Source: Barrientosiimonas humi (lineage in GTDB: Bacteria > Actinomycetota > Actinomycetes > Actinomycetales > Dermatophilaceae). Taken from it: a stretch of 64,000 nt of DNA. Location of the stretch: assembly GCF_006716095.1 (NCBI RefSeq), contig NZ_VFOK01000001.1, forward strand, positions 2,263,375 to 2,327,374. The letters are read 5' to 3'. Below are positions 24,706-32,775 of the stretch, one piece after another. Position 1 is the stretch's first letter. Each line of letters opens with the position of its first letter. A model generated the notes under the pieces. It worked only from the letters and a program-made list of their open reading frames with translations. It was not told the DNA's origin and made no database searches. Position numbers and translations under genes: made by a program.

Positions 24706-24711
24706 TAGAGT
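24706..24711 (+). promoter_or_regulatory. Putative -10 box (TAGAGT) of the biotin carboxylase gene
   Basis: TAGAGT ends 8 nt before ATG 24720; no ribosome site is seen, consistent with a leaderless mRNA. Confidence 0.45.
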
Positions 24712-24719
24712 CCGCTCTC

Positions 24720-26504
24720 ATGGCCCCCGTGCGCAAAGTCCTGATCGCCAACCGCGGTGAGATCGCCGTACGCATCGCCCGAGCCTGCAAGGACGCAGGC
24801 ATCGGGTCGGTCGCGGTCTACGCCGAGCCCGACCGCGACGCGCTGCACGTGCGCGTGGCCGACGAGGCGTACGCCCTCGGCGGCAGCACCCCCGCCGACA
24901 GCTATCTGGTGCAGGACAAGCTGATCGAGGTCGCGCAGCAGGCCGGCGCCGACGCGGTGCACCCGGGTTACGGCTTCCTCGCGGAGAACGCCGAGTTCGC
25001 GCAGAAGGTGATCGACGCCGGCCTCACCTGGATCGGGCCCGGCCCCGAGGCGATCGACGCGCTCGGCGACAAGGTCAAGGCGCGGCACATCGCGCTCGCC
25101 GCCGACGCCCCGCTCGTGCCCGGCACCAAGGACCCGGTCTCCGGGCCCGACGAGGTGGTCGCCTTCGCGCAGGAGCACGGGCTGCCCGTGGCGATCAAGG
25201 CGGCGTACGGCGGTGGCGGCCGCGGCCTCAAGGTCGCCCGCACCATCGAGGAGATCCCCGACCTGTACGACTCGGCCGTGCGCGAGGCGGTCACCGCCTT
25301 CGGGCGCGGCGAGTGCTTCGTCGAGCTGTTCCTCGACAAGCCGCGACACGTGGAGACCCAGTGCCTCGCCGACAGCCAGGGCGACGTCGTCGTGGTCTCC
25401 ACCCGTGACTGCTCGCTGCAGCGGCGCAACCAGAAGCTCGTCGAGGAGGCGCCCGCGCCGTTCCTCACCGACGAGCAGCACGCCGAGCTGGTGCGCGCGT
25501 CGAAGGCGATCCTCCAGGCCGCGGGATACGTCGGCGCCGGCACCTGCGAGTTCCTCGTCGGGCAGGACGGCCACATCTCCTTCCTCGAGGTCAACACCCG
25601 GCTGCAGGTCGAGCACCCCGTGTCGGAGGAGGTCACCGGCATCGACCTGGTGCGTGAGCAGCTGCGCATCGCCGCCGGCGAGCCGATCGGATACTCCGAC
25701 CCCGAGCCGGCCGGGCACTCGATCGAGTTCCGGATCAACGGCGAGGACGCCGGCCGCGGCTTCCTGCCCGCGCCCGGCACCGTCACCCGCATGCAGGTGC
25801 CGTCCGGCCCCGGCGTGCGCTGGGACGCCGGCATCGTCGAGGGCGACACGGTCGCCGGCGCGTTCGACTCGATGATCGCCAAGCTGATCGTCACCGGCGC
25901 GAATCGCCAGCAGGCACTAGCGCGTTCGCGTCGCGCTCTCGACGAGCTCGAGATCGAGGGCATGCCCACCGTGGTGCCGTTCCACCGCGCGGTGGTCAGC
26001 GACCCGGCGTTCGCGCCCGAGGCCGCCGACGAGCCGTTCACCGTGCACACCCGCTGGATCGAGACCGAGTTCGACAACCAGGTCGAGCCCTACGCCGGCC
26101 CCGTCGGCGAGGCGAGCGGCGAGCAGGCGGCGCGGCAGGCGTACGTCATCGAGGTCGACGGCCGCCGGATGTCCCTGACGCTGCCGGCCGACCTGCAGCT
26201 CGGCGGGGGCGGCGGGGCGGGGGCACCCGCGCGCAAACCGGCTCCGAAGCGCTCGCGCGCCGGCGGGGGCAGCGCCGCCGCGTCGGGCGACGCGCTCACC
26301 GCGCCCATGCAGGGCACCATCGTGAAGCTCGCCGTCGAGGACGGCGCCACCGTCTCCGCCGGCGACACGGTCGTGGTGCTGGAGGCGATGAAGATGGAGC
26401 AGCCGATCACCGCGCACAAGGACGGCGTGGTCTCCGGACTCACCGCCGCGGTCGGCGAGACCGTCGCCGCCGGCACCGTGCTGGCGCAGATCACGGACGC
26501 CTGA
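24720..26504 (+). CDS. accA: Acetyl/propionyl-CoA carboxylase alpha subunit (biotin carboxylase + BCCP)
   Basis: ATP-dependent carboxylation of biotin, the first half-reaction of acyl-CoA carboxylases. 594 residues: biotin carboxylase N domain ([20 protein letters not shown]), ATP-grasp domain with the glycine loop [12 protein letters not shown], the catalytic stretch [23 protein letters not shown] domain, a Gly/Ala/Lys-rich linker (about residues 490-525) and a C-terminal BCCP with the biotinylation site [10 protein letters not shown], Lys at about 558. It resembles mycobacterial AccA3, which lies near birA and maf there too. BirA at 1 kb is the expected ligase. It would serve several carboxyltransferases, possibly including the 9.4-kb one. 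Monocistronic and leaderless by the look of its start. Confidence 0.95.
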   Translation: MAPVRKVLIANRGEIAVRIARACKDAGIGSVAVYAEPDRDALHVRVADEAYALGGSTPADSYLVQDKLIEVAQQAGADAVHPGYGFLAENAEFAQKVIDAGLTWIGPGPEAIDALGDKVKARHIALAADAPLVPGTKDPVSGPDEVVAFAQEHGLPVAIKAAYGGGGRGLKVARTIEEIPDLYDSAVREAVTAFGRGECFVELFLDKPRHVETQCLADSQGDVVVVSTRDCSLQRRNQKLVEEAPAPFLTDEQHAELVRASKAILQAAGYVGAGTCEFLVGQDGHISFLEVNTRLQVEHPVSEEVTGIDLVREQLRIAAGEPIGYSDPEPAGHSIEFRINGEDAGRGFLPAPGTVTRMQVPSGPGVRWDAGIVEGDTVAGAFDSMIAKLIVTGANRQQALARSRRALDELEIEGMPTVVPFHRAVVSDPAFAPEAADEPFTVHTRWIETEFDNQVEPYAGPVGEASGEQAARQAYVIEVDGRRMSLTLPADLQLGGGGGAGAPARKPAPKRSRAGGGSAAASGDALTAPMQGTIVKLAVEDGATVSAGDTVVVLEAMKMEQPITAHKDGVVSGLTAAVGETVAAGTVLAQITDA

Positions 26505-26530
26505 CCGCGCCCGCTCCCGCCCTCCGCCCG

Positions 26531-26607
26531 ACGACGGCGGCCCAGATACGACGACGGCGGCCCACTTATTACGTGGGCCGCCGTCGTACTTTCTGTGCCG
26601 CCGTCGT
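26531..26607. terminator. Nested inverted repeat in convergent gap
   Basis: Inner perfect 15-bp arms 26551-26565 and 26573-26587 (ACGACGGCGGCCCAC and complement, 7-nt A/T-rich loop). An outer near-copy pair starts at 26531 and ends at 26607. It separates the carboxylase from the facing antitoxin-like gene. Confidence 0.75.
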
Positions 26608-26625
26608 TCGTGCGGCGGCGAGGGA

Positions 26626-26907
26626 TTACTGCTGCGGCGGGGTCTGCGGCGGCACCTGGCCACCGGGCGTCTGGCCGCCGGGGGTCTGGCCCTCGGGCGT
26701 GGGGACCTGGCCGGGCTGGCGGTTCTGGTCGCGCGGGATGCCCAGCTTGTCGGCCGCGGTGCTGCTGGCCTTGTCGACCTGCGATCGGTACTTGCCGCCG
26801 GTCTTCTGGTCGACGACGCCCTCGATCTTCTCGATCGCCTGGCGGGCCTTGTCCGGGTTCTTCTGCGCGTAGCCGCGCAGCTTGTTGAACAGGTTCGCGA
26901 TAGCCAT
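26626..26907 (-). CDS. Rv0909-like antitoxin-family small protein
   Basis: 93 residues. The N-terminal 60 (NLFNKLRGYAQKNPDKARQAIEKIEGVVDQKTGGKYRSQVDK) fit the small helical family annotated after M. tuberculosis Rv0909 (PF14013-type antitoxin). The C-terminal third is a Pro/Gln/Gly-rich tail with repeated QTPGG. ATG 26907 has a strong GGAGAGG ribosome site. No toxin gene is adjacent on either side, so a toxin-antitoxin role is doubtful; many actinobacterial homologues are solitary and may be general stress-type proteins (CsbD-like amphipathic helices). Confidence 0.75.
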   Translation of the reverse strand: MAIANLFNKLRGYAQKNPDKARQAIEKIEGVVDQKTGGKYRSQVDKASSTAADKLGIPRDQNRQPGQVPTPEGQTPGGQTPGGQVPPQTPPQQ

Positions 26908-26970
26908 GTGCCTCTCCTTCGAAGCGGATGCGTTGCGGCCAACGCTACGGCAGTTGGCTGGGAGCACGCC

Positions 26971-26976
26971 TAAACT
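26971..26976 (+). promoter_or_regulatory. Putative -10 box (TAAACT) of the small membrane protein
   Basis: TAAACT ends 7 nt before GTG 26984, in the divergent gap with the antitoxin-like gene. Confidence 0.45.
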
Positions 26977-26983
26977 GCCCGGC

Positions 26984-27262
26984 GTGCCGACGTCGACCCT
27001 CCCCGCCGCCAGCCCGCCGGACTCCTCGCCCGGCTGGGTCGGATTCCTGATCCTGCTCGCCGTCGGCATCGTCGTGTTCCTGGTGATCAAGAAGCTGCGT
27101 CCGCGGCTGCGCGAGCAGCGCTACCGCGCCTGGGAGGAGGCCGGGTTGCTGCCCGAGCAGCTCGACCGCGACCGGCCGCGCGACCCGGACGCGCCGCGCG
27201 ACCCCGACCCCCGGCGCGACCCCGACCCCCGGCACGACCCCGGTCGCGGCGGCCCTCGCTGA
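26984..27262 (+). CDS. Small single-span membrane protein
   Basis: 92 residues: a short Pro/Ser-rich N-terminus, one membrane helix (WVGFLILLAVGIVVFLVIKKL at about residues 18-38) and a basic, then Arg/Asp/Pro-rich tail with repeated RDPDP motifs. It is not assigned to any family. Coding is supported by the leaderless -10 arrangement, consistent hydrophobic pattern and fit between neighbours. The charged repeat tail could bind nucleic acid, phospholipid heads or a partner protein; nothing further can be said. Confidence 0.65.
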   Translation: MPTSTLPAASPPDSSPGWVGFLILLAVGIVVFLVIKKLRPRLREQRYRAWEEAGLLPEQLDRDRPRDPDAPRDPDPRRDPDPRHDPGRGGPR

Positions 27263-27264
27263 CC

Positions 27265-27279
27265 CGGCCTCCTCGGCCG
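27265..27279. terminator. Short hairpin in convergent gap
   Basis: CGGCC and GGCCG arms around TCCTC, within the 21-bp gap between the small membrane protein and the amidohydrolase. Confidence 0.4.
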
Positions 27280-27283
27280 CCCG

Positions 27284-28261
27284 TCAGGGCAGGCGCAGCA
27301 CCCGCCGGGCGTTGTCGCGGGCGATCTTGGCCAGGTCGCCCTCGTTCAGCTCGAGCCCGTCGAACCACGCCGCGGCCTCGTGCATGTCCTCGAACGGGTA
27401 GTCCGCGGAGAACAGGATCCGGTCGGCGCCCATCTCCTGGATCACGTTGAGCAGGGCCGGGGTCCGGAAGTTGCCGCTCGTGGTCACCACCACGTTGTGG
27501 CGCAGGTAGTGCCCGAACGACCGCTCGATGCCGATGCCGCGCGGCGCGACGCCGACCCGGTGGTCGGTGCGCCAGACGTTGAACGGCAGCAGCTCGCCGA
27601 GGTGCCCGAGGATCACCGTGAGCGACGGGTGCCGGTCGAACAGCCCGCTGCCCATCAGCCGCAGCATGTGCGTCCCGGTCTCGACGGAGAACGCCCACGC
27701 CGACCCCATGAGCCACGGATGCCCTTGGTAGATCTGGGAGTTCGCGGGCGACGGGTCGCGCGGGTGCAGATAGAGCGGGACGTCCAGCTCGGCCAGGCGC
27801 GCCCAGAAGTCGGCGTAGCGCGGGTCGTCGAGGTAGACCACCGTCTCGGGGTCGCCGACCTGGGAGAAGCCGTTGACCAGGGCACCCACCAGGCCCAGCT
27901 CGCGCACGGCCCGGGTCAGCTCCTCGGTCGCGGCTTCGGGGTCCTGCATCGGCAGCGCGCAGAACGAGGAGAAGCGGTCGGGCCGCTCGGCCACCAGGGC
28001 CGCCGCGTGGTCGTTGAGCCGGCGCGCCCAGTCGACCGCCTGCGCGGTGTCGTGCAGCGACTGGATGCCGGGCGCCAGCAGCGACAGCACCGCGCGCTCG
28101 ATGCCGCACTCGTCCATCGCGGCGAGCCGCTTGCCGTGCACGTCGAGCAGCATGTCGCGGTGCACCGGCCACGCCTCGGGCGTGAAGTGCTCGGCCGACT
28201 GCTGCACGATGTCGGGGTCGCTCGCGCCGAAGTGCTCCTCGAGGGCGATCTTGGGGATCAT
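27284..28261 (-). CDS. Amidohydrolase family protein, gamma-resorcylate/ACMSD-type decarboxylase-like
   Basis: 325-residue TIM-barrel metalloenzyme. It opens with KIALEEHF, the start typical of 2,6-dihydroxybenzoate (gamma-resorcylate) and 2,3-dihydroxybenzoate decarboxylases and of ACMSD relatives; the Glu is a metal/catalytic ligand. Further signatures are PLYLHPRDP (metal His), VILGHLGELLPF (His) and ILFSADYPFED (Asp). This suggests non-oxidative decarboxylation of an aromatic acid. It has a good ribosome site (AAAGGAA) and is downstream of a transporter of the aromatic-acid MFS type on the same strand, 20 nt apart, so the pair probably imports and decarboxylates one compound. The exact substrate is inference. 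Confidence 0.88.
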   Translation of the reverse strand: MIPKIALEEHFGASDPDIVQQSAEHFTPEAWPVHRDMLLDVHGKRLAAMDECGIERAVLSLLAPGIQSLHDTAQAVDWARRLNDHAAALVAERPDRFSSFCALPMQDPEAATEELTRAVRELGLVGALVNGFSQVGDPETVVYLDDPRYADFWARLAELDVPLYLHPRDPSPANSQIYQGHPWLMGSAWAFSVETGTHMLRLMGSGLFDRHPSLTVILGHLGELLPFNVWRTDHRVGVAPRGIGIERSFGHYLRHNVVVTTSGNFRTPALLNVIQEMGADRILFSADYPFEDMHEAAAWFDGLELNEGDLAKIARDNARRVLRLP

Positions 28262-28281
28262 GGGTTTCCTTTCGGTGGGGG

Positions 28282-29595
28282 TCAGCCGGCGGCGGGTACG
28301 GCCGGGGCCAGGTCGGGGGTCGGGCGCGGCCGGCGTACGACGCCGGTGAGCAGCAGCCCGAGCGTCGCGAGCAGTCCGAGGCCGGCGACGGAGGCGAACA
28401 GGTAGAAGTTCCAGTCGGGTCCGAGGTCGGAGTCGAGCACGAGGCCGCCGACGGCCGGACCGAGGATGGCGCCGAGCCGGCCGATGCCGAGCGACCAGCC
28501 GACGCCGGTGGCGCGGGCGTGCTGCGGGTAGGCCCGGGTGACGAACGGATTGATCAGGTTCTGCGCGCCGATCGTGCCGTAGCCACCGACCGCGCACAGC
28601 AGGTAGAGCCCGAATCTGCCCGGGTCAGAAGCGAGTCCGAGGATCGCGAGGCCGCCGAGGGCGAACGTGGTCGCGATGACCGGCACCGACCCGAAGCGGT
28701 CGGCGGCCAGCCCGCCCATCGCCGAGCCGGCGATCGAGCCGAGGTTGAACGCGAGCAGGAAGCTCAGCGCCGACCCGAGCGGATATCCCTGCTCGCGCAT
28801 GATGTCGGGCAGCCAGGTGCTCAGTCCGTAGATCAGCAGCAGCGCGCAGAACGTCATCGCCCAGAACAGCAGCGTCGGCACCACGAACGGCCGGCTGAAC
28901 AGCACCCCGATGCGGCCGCGCTGCTCCTCGGCCGCCTCGGCCGGGGCGGGCGCCTGCATGCCCAGCCGTGCGGCCAGCTGCGCGGCCTCCTCGGTGCGGC
29001 CGCGGGCGGCGAGGTACTCGACCGACTCGGGCAGCAGCCGCAGCGCCACGGGCAGGAACAGCAGCAGCGGGAGCCCGCCGACGACGTACATCGGGCGCCA
29101 GCCGTGCTCGGGAACGACCGCCAGAGCGAGCGAGGCGGCGAGCACCCCGCCGACGGCGTACCCGCTCTGCATGAGGACGTAGGTGAGGTTGCGCCGGCCG
29201 GGCGGGGCGTACTCGGTCACCAGCGCGCTCGCGATCGGCATGACGCCGCCGAGGCCGAGGCCGGCGACCAGGCGCAGCGCCGCGAACGTGCCCGGGCCCT
29301 GCGCCAGCGCGCACAGCGGCATCGCGGCCGAGAAGAGCACGACGGCCCCGATGAGCGTGCGGCGGCGGCCGAGCAGGTCGGTCAGCGTGCCGATGCCCAG
29401 CGCGCCGACCAGCATGCCGACGAGCGACAGGCTCGCGATGAAGCCCGCCTCGGCGCCGGTGATCCCCCACTCGCGGCGCAGCGCCGCGACGGTCGTGCCG
29501 TAGACGACCAGGTCGTAGCCGTCGAAGACCAGGGCCAGGCCGCACAGGCCGACCACCAGCCAGCGCAACGGGTGCATCGAGCGTGTCTCGGTCAT
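28282..29595 (-). CDS. MFS transporter, aromatic acid:H+ symporter (AAHS)-like
   Basis: 437 residues, 12 membrane helices. The first helix has the DGYDLVVYG motif (DGxD) essential in AAHS carriers such as PcaK and BenK. The loop 2-3 motif GTLTDLLGRRRTLI and the loop 8-9 counterpart GGLAADRFGSVPV are present, and a cytoplasmic loop of about 45 residues separates the halves. It should import an aromatic carboxylate with protons. ATG 29595 is chosen over 29616 because the shorter start removes a hydrophilic stub. It is the first gene of an operon with the decarboxylase-like amidohydrolase and is divergent from a PadR-family regulator, whose family often senses phenolic acids. Confidence 0.9.
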   Translation of the reverse strand: MTETRSMHPLRWLVVGLCGLALVFDGYDLVVYGTTVAALRREWGITGAEAGFIASLSLVGMLVGALGIGTLTDLLGRRRTLIGAVVLFSAAMPLCALAQGPGTFAALRLVAGLGLGGVMPIASALVTEYAPPGRRNLTYVLMQSGYAVGGVLAASLALAVVPEHGWRPMYVVGGLPLLLFLPVALRLLPESVEYLAARGRTEEAAQLAARLGMQAPAPAEAAEEQRGRIGVLFSRPFVVPTLLFWAMTFCALLLIYGLSTWLPDIMREQGYPLGSALSFLLAFNLGSIAGSAMGGLAADRFGSVPVIATTFALGGLAILGLASDPGRFGLYLLCAVGGYGTIGAQNLINPFVTRAYPQHARATGVGWSLGIGRLGAILGPAVGGLVLDSDLGPDWNFYLFASVAGLGLLATLGLLLTGVVRRPRPTPDLAPAVPAAG

Positions 29596-29698
29596 CGTGC
29601 TCCTCCAGATCGCCACCGTCCGCCGGTGATCCAGGTCACGTTATTCCGAGAGCAACATGTATGGATAGAGGTATTTGAGACTGCTCGCCGATGAGTCC

Positions 29699-29704
29699 TA
29701 GCCT
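29699..29704 (+). promoter_or_regulatory. Putative -10 box (TAGCCT) of the PadR gene
   Basis: TAGCCT ends 7 nt before ATG 29712. Further upstream, an ACATGT core at about 29656-29661 recalls PadR half-sites but is too short to be sure. Confidence 0.4.
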
Positions 29705-29711
29705 GCTCGTT

Positions 29712-30287
29712 ATGTCTTTGCCCCACGCGCTGCTCGGCGTGCTGTCCGCCCGGCCGATGAACGGGTACGAGCTCAGCAAGTTCTTCGACTCCGCGGCGGG
29801 CTGGATCTGGTCGGCGCCGCAGAGCCAGATCTACACGACGCTGCGCCGGATGACCGACGACGGCTGGATCAGCCAGGAGGCGCAGACGCGCGGCACCCGG
29901 ATGCGCACCCACGTCTACTCGATCACCGAGGCCGGCGAGCGCGAGCTGCGCGAGTGGGTCGCGACCGTGCACGACCTGCCGTCACCGCGCGACACCGTGC
30001 TGCTGCAGGCGCTGTTCTTCGACCTGGTCGACGCCGACAGCGCCGAGAAGGTGGTGCGGGCCTACATCGAGGAGCAGGAGTCGCGCATCGCCCGCTGGAC
30101 CGGGCACCGCGACGCGCTGCGCGCGCGCACCACTCCCCTGCTCGTCGAGCGGCTGCAGTCACGGCCGAAGAGCCAGCACGAGCGCATCGCCCGGCTCAAG
30201 GCCGGCGTCTTCCAGGGCGAGATCGACCGCGCCGAGGCGATGGTCGCGTGGGCGCGCGACGAGCTGGAGCAGCTGCGCGCCCGCTGA
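29712..30287 (+). CDS. PadR family transcriptional regulator
   Basis: 191 residues: N-terminal winged helix of the PadR type (LPHALLGVLSARPMNGYELSKFFD, then SQIYTTLRRMTDDGWISQE and YSITEAGERELREW), and a C-terminal helical dimerisation domain (about residues 95-190) of the Vir_act_alpha_C type. PadR proteins usually repress detoxification or transport genes and are released by phenolic acids. The divergent MFS-decarboxylase operon is the obvious target. ATG 29712 is preferred to 29691 because the -10 hexamer lies between them. Confidence 0.9.
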   Translation: MSLPHALLGVLSARPMNGYELSKFFDSAAGWIWSAPQSQIYTTLRRMTDDGWISQEAQTRGTRMRTHVYSITEAGERELREWVATVHDLPSPRDTVLLQALFFDLVDADSAEKVVRAYIEEQESRIARWTGHRDALRARTTPLLVERLQSRPKSQHERIARLKAGVFQGEIDRAEAMVAWARDELEQLRAR

Positions 30288-30295
30288 GCCGGGCG

Positions 30296-30466
30296 TACGC
30301 TCGCCAAGCCGAGCCGGTCGTACGCCCGCCAAGCCGGTCGAGCAGACCCCCGCCCGCCAAGCCGGTCGAGCAGACCCCCGCCCGCCAAGCCGGTCGAGCA
30401 GACCCCCGCCCGCCAAGCCGGTCGAGTAGGCCCGCGAGGGACGAGCGGGCCGTATCGAGACCCGCC
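30296..30466. repeat. GGTCGAGTAG-family array with 28-bp tandem units (convergent gap)
   Basis: Four 28-bp units containing CCAAGCCGGTCGAG start at 30329, 30357, 30385 and 30413, after a degenerate unit at 30305. The last runs into GGTCGAGTAGG and ends with CGTATCGAGACC at 30451-30462, just before the lpdA stop. It fills the gap between the PadR gene and lpdA. There are no spacers, so it is not a CRISPR array. Confidence 0.9.
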
Positions 30467-31870
30467 TCAGGTCTCCAGCGAGTGCAGCCGCCGGGCCGCC
30501 TCGGCGATCGAGCCGGTCATCGACGGGTAGACCGAGAACGTCGCGGCCACCTGCTCGGCGGTCAGCCGGTTCTGCACGGCGAGGCCGAGCGGATAGATCA
30601 GCTCCGAGGCCTGCGGTGCGACGACGACCCCGCCGACGACGGTGTTGCTGCCCGGGCGCGCGAACAGCTTCACGAAGCCGTCGCGGATGTTGCGCATCTT
30701 GGCGCGCGGGTTGGTCGAGAGCGGCAGGGTGACCACGCGCGCCTCGATGTGCCCCTTCTCGACGTCGGACTGGGAGTAGCCCACGGTCGCGATCTCGGGG
30801 TCGGTGAAGATGTTGGCGCACACGCCGCGCAGGTTGAGCGGCGCGACGGCGTCGCCCATGGCGTGCGCGATCGCGATGCGGCCCTGCATGGCCGCGACCG
30901 ACGCCAGGGGCAGCACCCCGGTGCAGTCGCCGGCGGCGTAGATGCCGGGCGCGGTGGTGCGCGAGACCCGGTCGACCGTGATGTGGCCGGAGTCGGTGAG
31001 CTCGACGCCGGCCTCCTCGAGACCGATCCCGCGCGTCTGCGGCACGGCGCCGACCGCGAGCAGCACGTGCGAGCCGCGCACCTCGCGGCCGTCCTCGAGC
31101 GTGACGACCACGCCGTCGCCCTCGCGGCGGGCGCCGGCGGCGCGGGAGCGGTTGAGCACCTTCATGCCGCGGCGGCGGAAGACGTTCTCGATGACCGTGG
31201 CGGCGTCGGCGTCCTCGCCGGGGAGCACCCGGTCGCGCGAGGAGACCAGCGTGACCTCGCACCCGAGCCCGAGGTAGGCGTGCGCCAGCTCCGCGCCGGT
31301 GACGCCGGACCCGACGACGATGAGGTGCTCGGGCAGCTCGGTGAGGTCGTAGATCTGCTGCCAGGTGAGGATCCGCTCGCCGTCCGGCTTGGCGGAGTCC
31401 ATGACGCGCGGCTTGGTGCCGACCGCGACGAGCACGACGTCGGCCGACAGCTTCTCGGTGCGGCCGTCGTCGAGGGTGGCCTCGACCGTCATCGGCCCGG
31501 CCATGCGCCCGGTGCCGCGCAGCACGCGCACCCCGACGCTCTCGACCTGGGCCTGGATGTCGCGGCTCTGCGCCCGCGCCAGGTCGAGGATGCGGTGGTT
31601 GATCTCGGTGAGATGGGCCTCGGCGCCCTGGTCCTCGTCGCGGCCCTCGAAGCCGACGCCGAGGCGGCCGGCCGCAGCGAAGCGGGAGAGGAAGTCGGAG
31701 GTGGCGATGAGGGTCTTGCTCGGGACGCAGTCGGTGAGCACCGCCGCACCGCCGAGACCCTCGCTGTCGACGATGGTGACGTCGGCACCCAGCTGGGCCG
31801 CGACGAGAGCGGACTCGTAGCCGCCGGGCCCGCCACCGATGATGACCACGGTCTTCTTGCGCTGACTCAC
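30467..31870 (-). CDS. lpdA: NAD(P)H:quinone reductase of the LpdA type (flavoprotein disulfide reductase family)
   Basis: 467 residues with two dinucleotide-binding motifs (VVIIGGGPGGYESA and LIVVGSGVTGAELAHAYLGLG), the FAD GIYAAGDCTG motif and a C-terminal dimer domain. The active-site helix reads GLGGAAVLTDCVPSKTL: the first redox cysteine of dihydrolipoamide dehydrogenase is absent, as in mycobacterial LpdA (Rv3303c), which reduces quinones instead of lipoamide. The C-terminal HxxxxE is likewise replaced (PSMTGSIAEAARRLH). Expected role: NAD(P)H-dependent quinone reduction, protection from oxidative stress. GTG 31870 or ATG 31879 could be the start. Divergent from purine nucleoside phosphorylase, a neighbourhood kept in actinobacteria. 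Confidence 0.9.
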   Translation of the reverse strand: MSQRKKTVVIIGGGPGGYESALVAAQLGADVTIVDSEGLGGAAVLTDCVPSKTLIATSDFLSRFAAAGRLGVGFEGRDEDQGAEAHLTEINHRILDLARAQSRDIQAQVESVGVRVLRGTGRMAGPMTVEATLDDGRTEKLSADVVLVAVGTKPRVMDSAKPDGERILTWQQIYDLTELPEHLIVVGSGVTGAELAHAYLGLGCEVTLVSSRDRVLPGEDADAATVIENVFRRRGMKVLNRSRAAGARREGDGVVVTLEDGREVRGSHVLLAVGAVPQTRGIGLEEAGVELTDSGHITVDRVSRTTAPGIYAAGDCTGVLPLASVAAMQGRIAIAHAMGDAVAPLNLRGVCANIFTDPEIATVGYSQSDVEKGHIEARVVTLPLSTNPRAKMRNIRDGFVKLFARPGSNTVVGGVVVAPQASELIYPLGLAVQNRLTAEQVAATFSVYPSMTGSIAEAARRLHSLET

Positions 31871-31906
31871 GCACCTCATCCAACCATTGCCGCCCGTGGC
31901 CCTCGC

Positions 31907-31912
31907 TAACCT
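31907..31912 (+). promoter_or_regulatory. Putative -10 box (TAACCT) of the purine phosphorylase gene
   Basis: TAACCT ends 6 nt before GTG 31919, which supports that GTG over the one at 31913. Confidence 0.5.
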
Positions 31913-31918
31913 GTGCCG

Positions 31919-32755
31919 GTGAGCAACGCGGCCGCACCCGACCTGTCCGACCCCACGACCGACCCGTTCGCCGTCGCCGAGGCGGCCGCGCAGGTCGTCG
32001 CCGACCGCTCGGGGGCCGACAAGCACGACATCGCGCTGGTGCTGGGGTCCGGCTGGGGCGAGACCGCCGACCGCATCGGCGAGACCCTCGTCGAGATCGA
32101 CAACGCCGACGTGCCGGGGTTCGCGAAGGCCGCCGTGGCCGGCCACAAGGGCGTGATGCGCTCGGTGCGCATCGGCGACACCGACCGGCGGGCGCTGGTC
32201 TTCGGCACCCGCACCCACTTCTACGAGGGGCGCGGGGTGCGCGCGGTGGTGCACGGCGTGCGCACGGCCGCCGCCGCCGGGTGCTCCACGATCGTGCTCA
32301 CCAACGGCTGCGGCGGGCTGAACCCGGCGTGGGCGCCCGGCACCCCCGTGCTGATCCGCGACCACCTCAACCTCACCGCCACCTCCCCGATCGAGGGCGC
32401 GAATTTCGTCGACCTCACCGACCTCTACAGCCCCCGGCTGCGCGAGGTCGCCCGTGCGGTCGACCCGGGTCTCGACGAGGGCGTCTACGCCCAGTTCCGT
32501 GGGCCGCACTACGAGACCCCGGCCGAGGTGCAGATGGCCAAGACCCTCGGCGCCGACCTCGTCGGCATGTCGACCACGCTCGAGGCGATCGCCGCCCGGC
32601 AGAGCGGCCTGGAGGTGCTCGGGGTGTCGCTGGTGACCAACCTGGCCGCCGGCATCTCCGACCAGCCGCTGTCGCACCAGGAGGTCATCGAGGCCGGGCA
32701 GGCGGCCGCCGAGCGCTGCGGGCGGCTGCTGGCCGCCGTGGTCACCGAGATCTGA
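31919..32755 (+). CDS. punA: Purine-nucleoside phosphorylase
   Basis: Phosphorolysis of inosine/guanosine and deoxy forms to base and (deoxy)ribose-1-phosphate. 278 residues, length of the trimeric (class II) type. Signatures: VLGSGWGETADRI (phosphate loop with Ser), RTHFYEGRG (His/Tyr/Glu), AQFRGPHYETPAEVQ, GADLVGMSTTLEA and SLVTNLAAGIS with the base-binding Asn. GTG 31919 is chosen by its position 6 nt after a TAACCT hexamer. It is followed 20 nt later by phosphomannomutase, which can act on the pentose-1-phosphate product, so the two form a nucleoside salvage operon; deoC at 52.4 kb would take deoxyribose-5-phosphate further. Confidence 0.94.
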   Translation: MSNAAAPDLSDPTTDPFAVAEAAAQVVADRSGADKHDIALVLGSGWGETADRIGETLVEIDNADVPGFAKAAVAGHKGVMRSVRIGDTDRRALVFGTRTHFYEGRGVRAVVHGVRTAAAAGCSTIVLTNGCGGLNPAWAPGTPVLIRDHLNLTATSPIEGANFVDLTDLYSPRLREVARAVDPGLDEGVYAQFRGPHYETPAEVQMAKTLGADLVGMSTTLEAIAARQSGLEVLGVSLVTNLAAGISDQPLSHQEVIEAGQAAAERCGRLLAAVVTEI

Positions 32756-32775
32756 GACCCACGAAGGAGCCTCGC

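Noticed and set aside
23451-24719. 423-codon upstream extension of the biotin carboxylase frame
   Set aside because: It is antisense to the XRE regulator and aldo/keto reductase; the true start is the ATG just before [11 protein letters not shown].
30329-30440. 28-bp regularly spaced repeats as a CRISPR array
   Set aside because: Units are directly adjacent with no unique spacers, and no cas genes are present.
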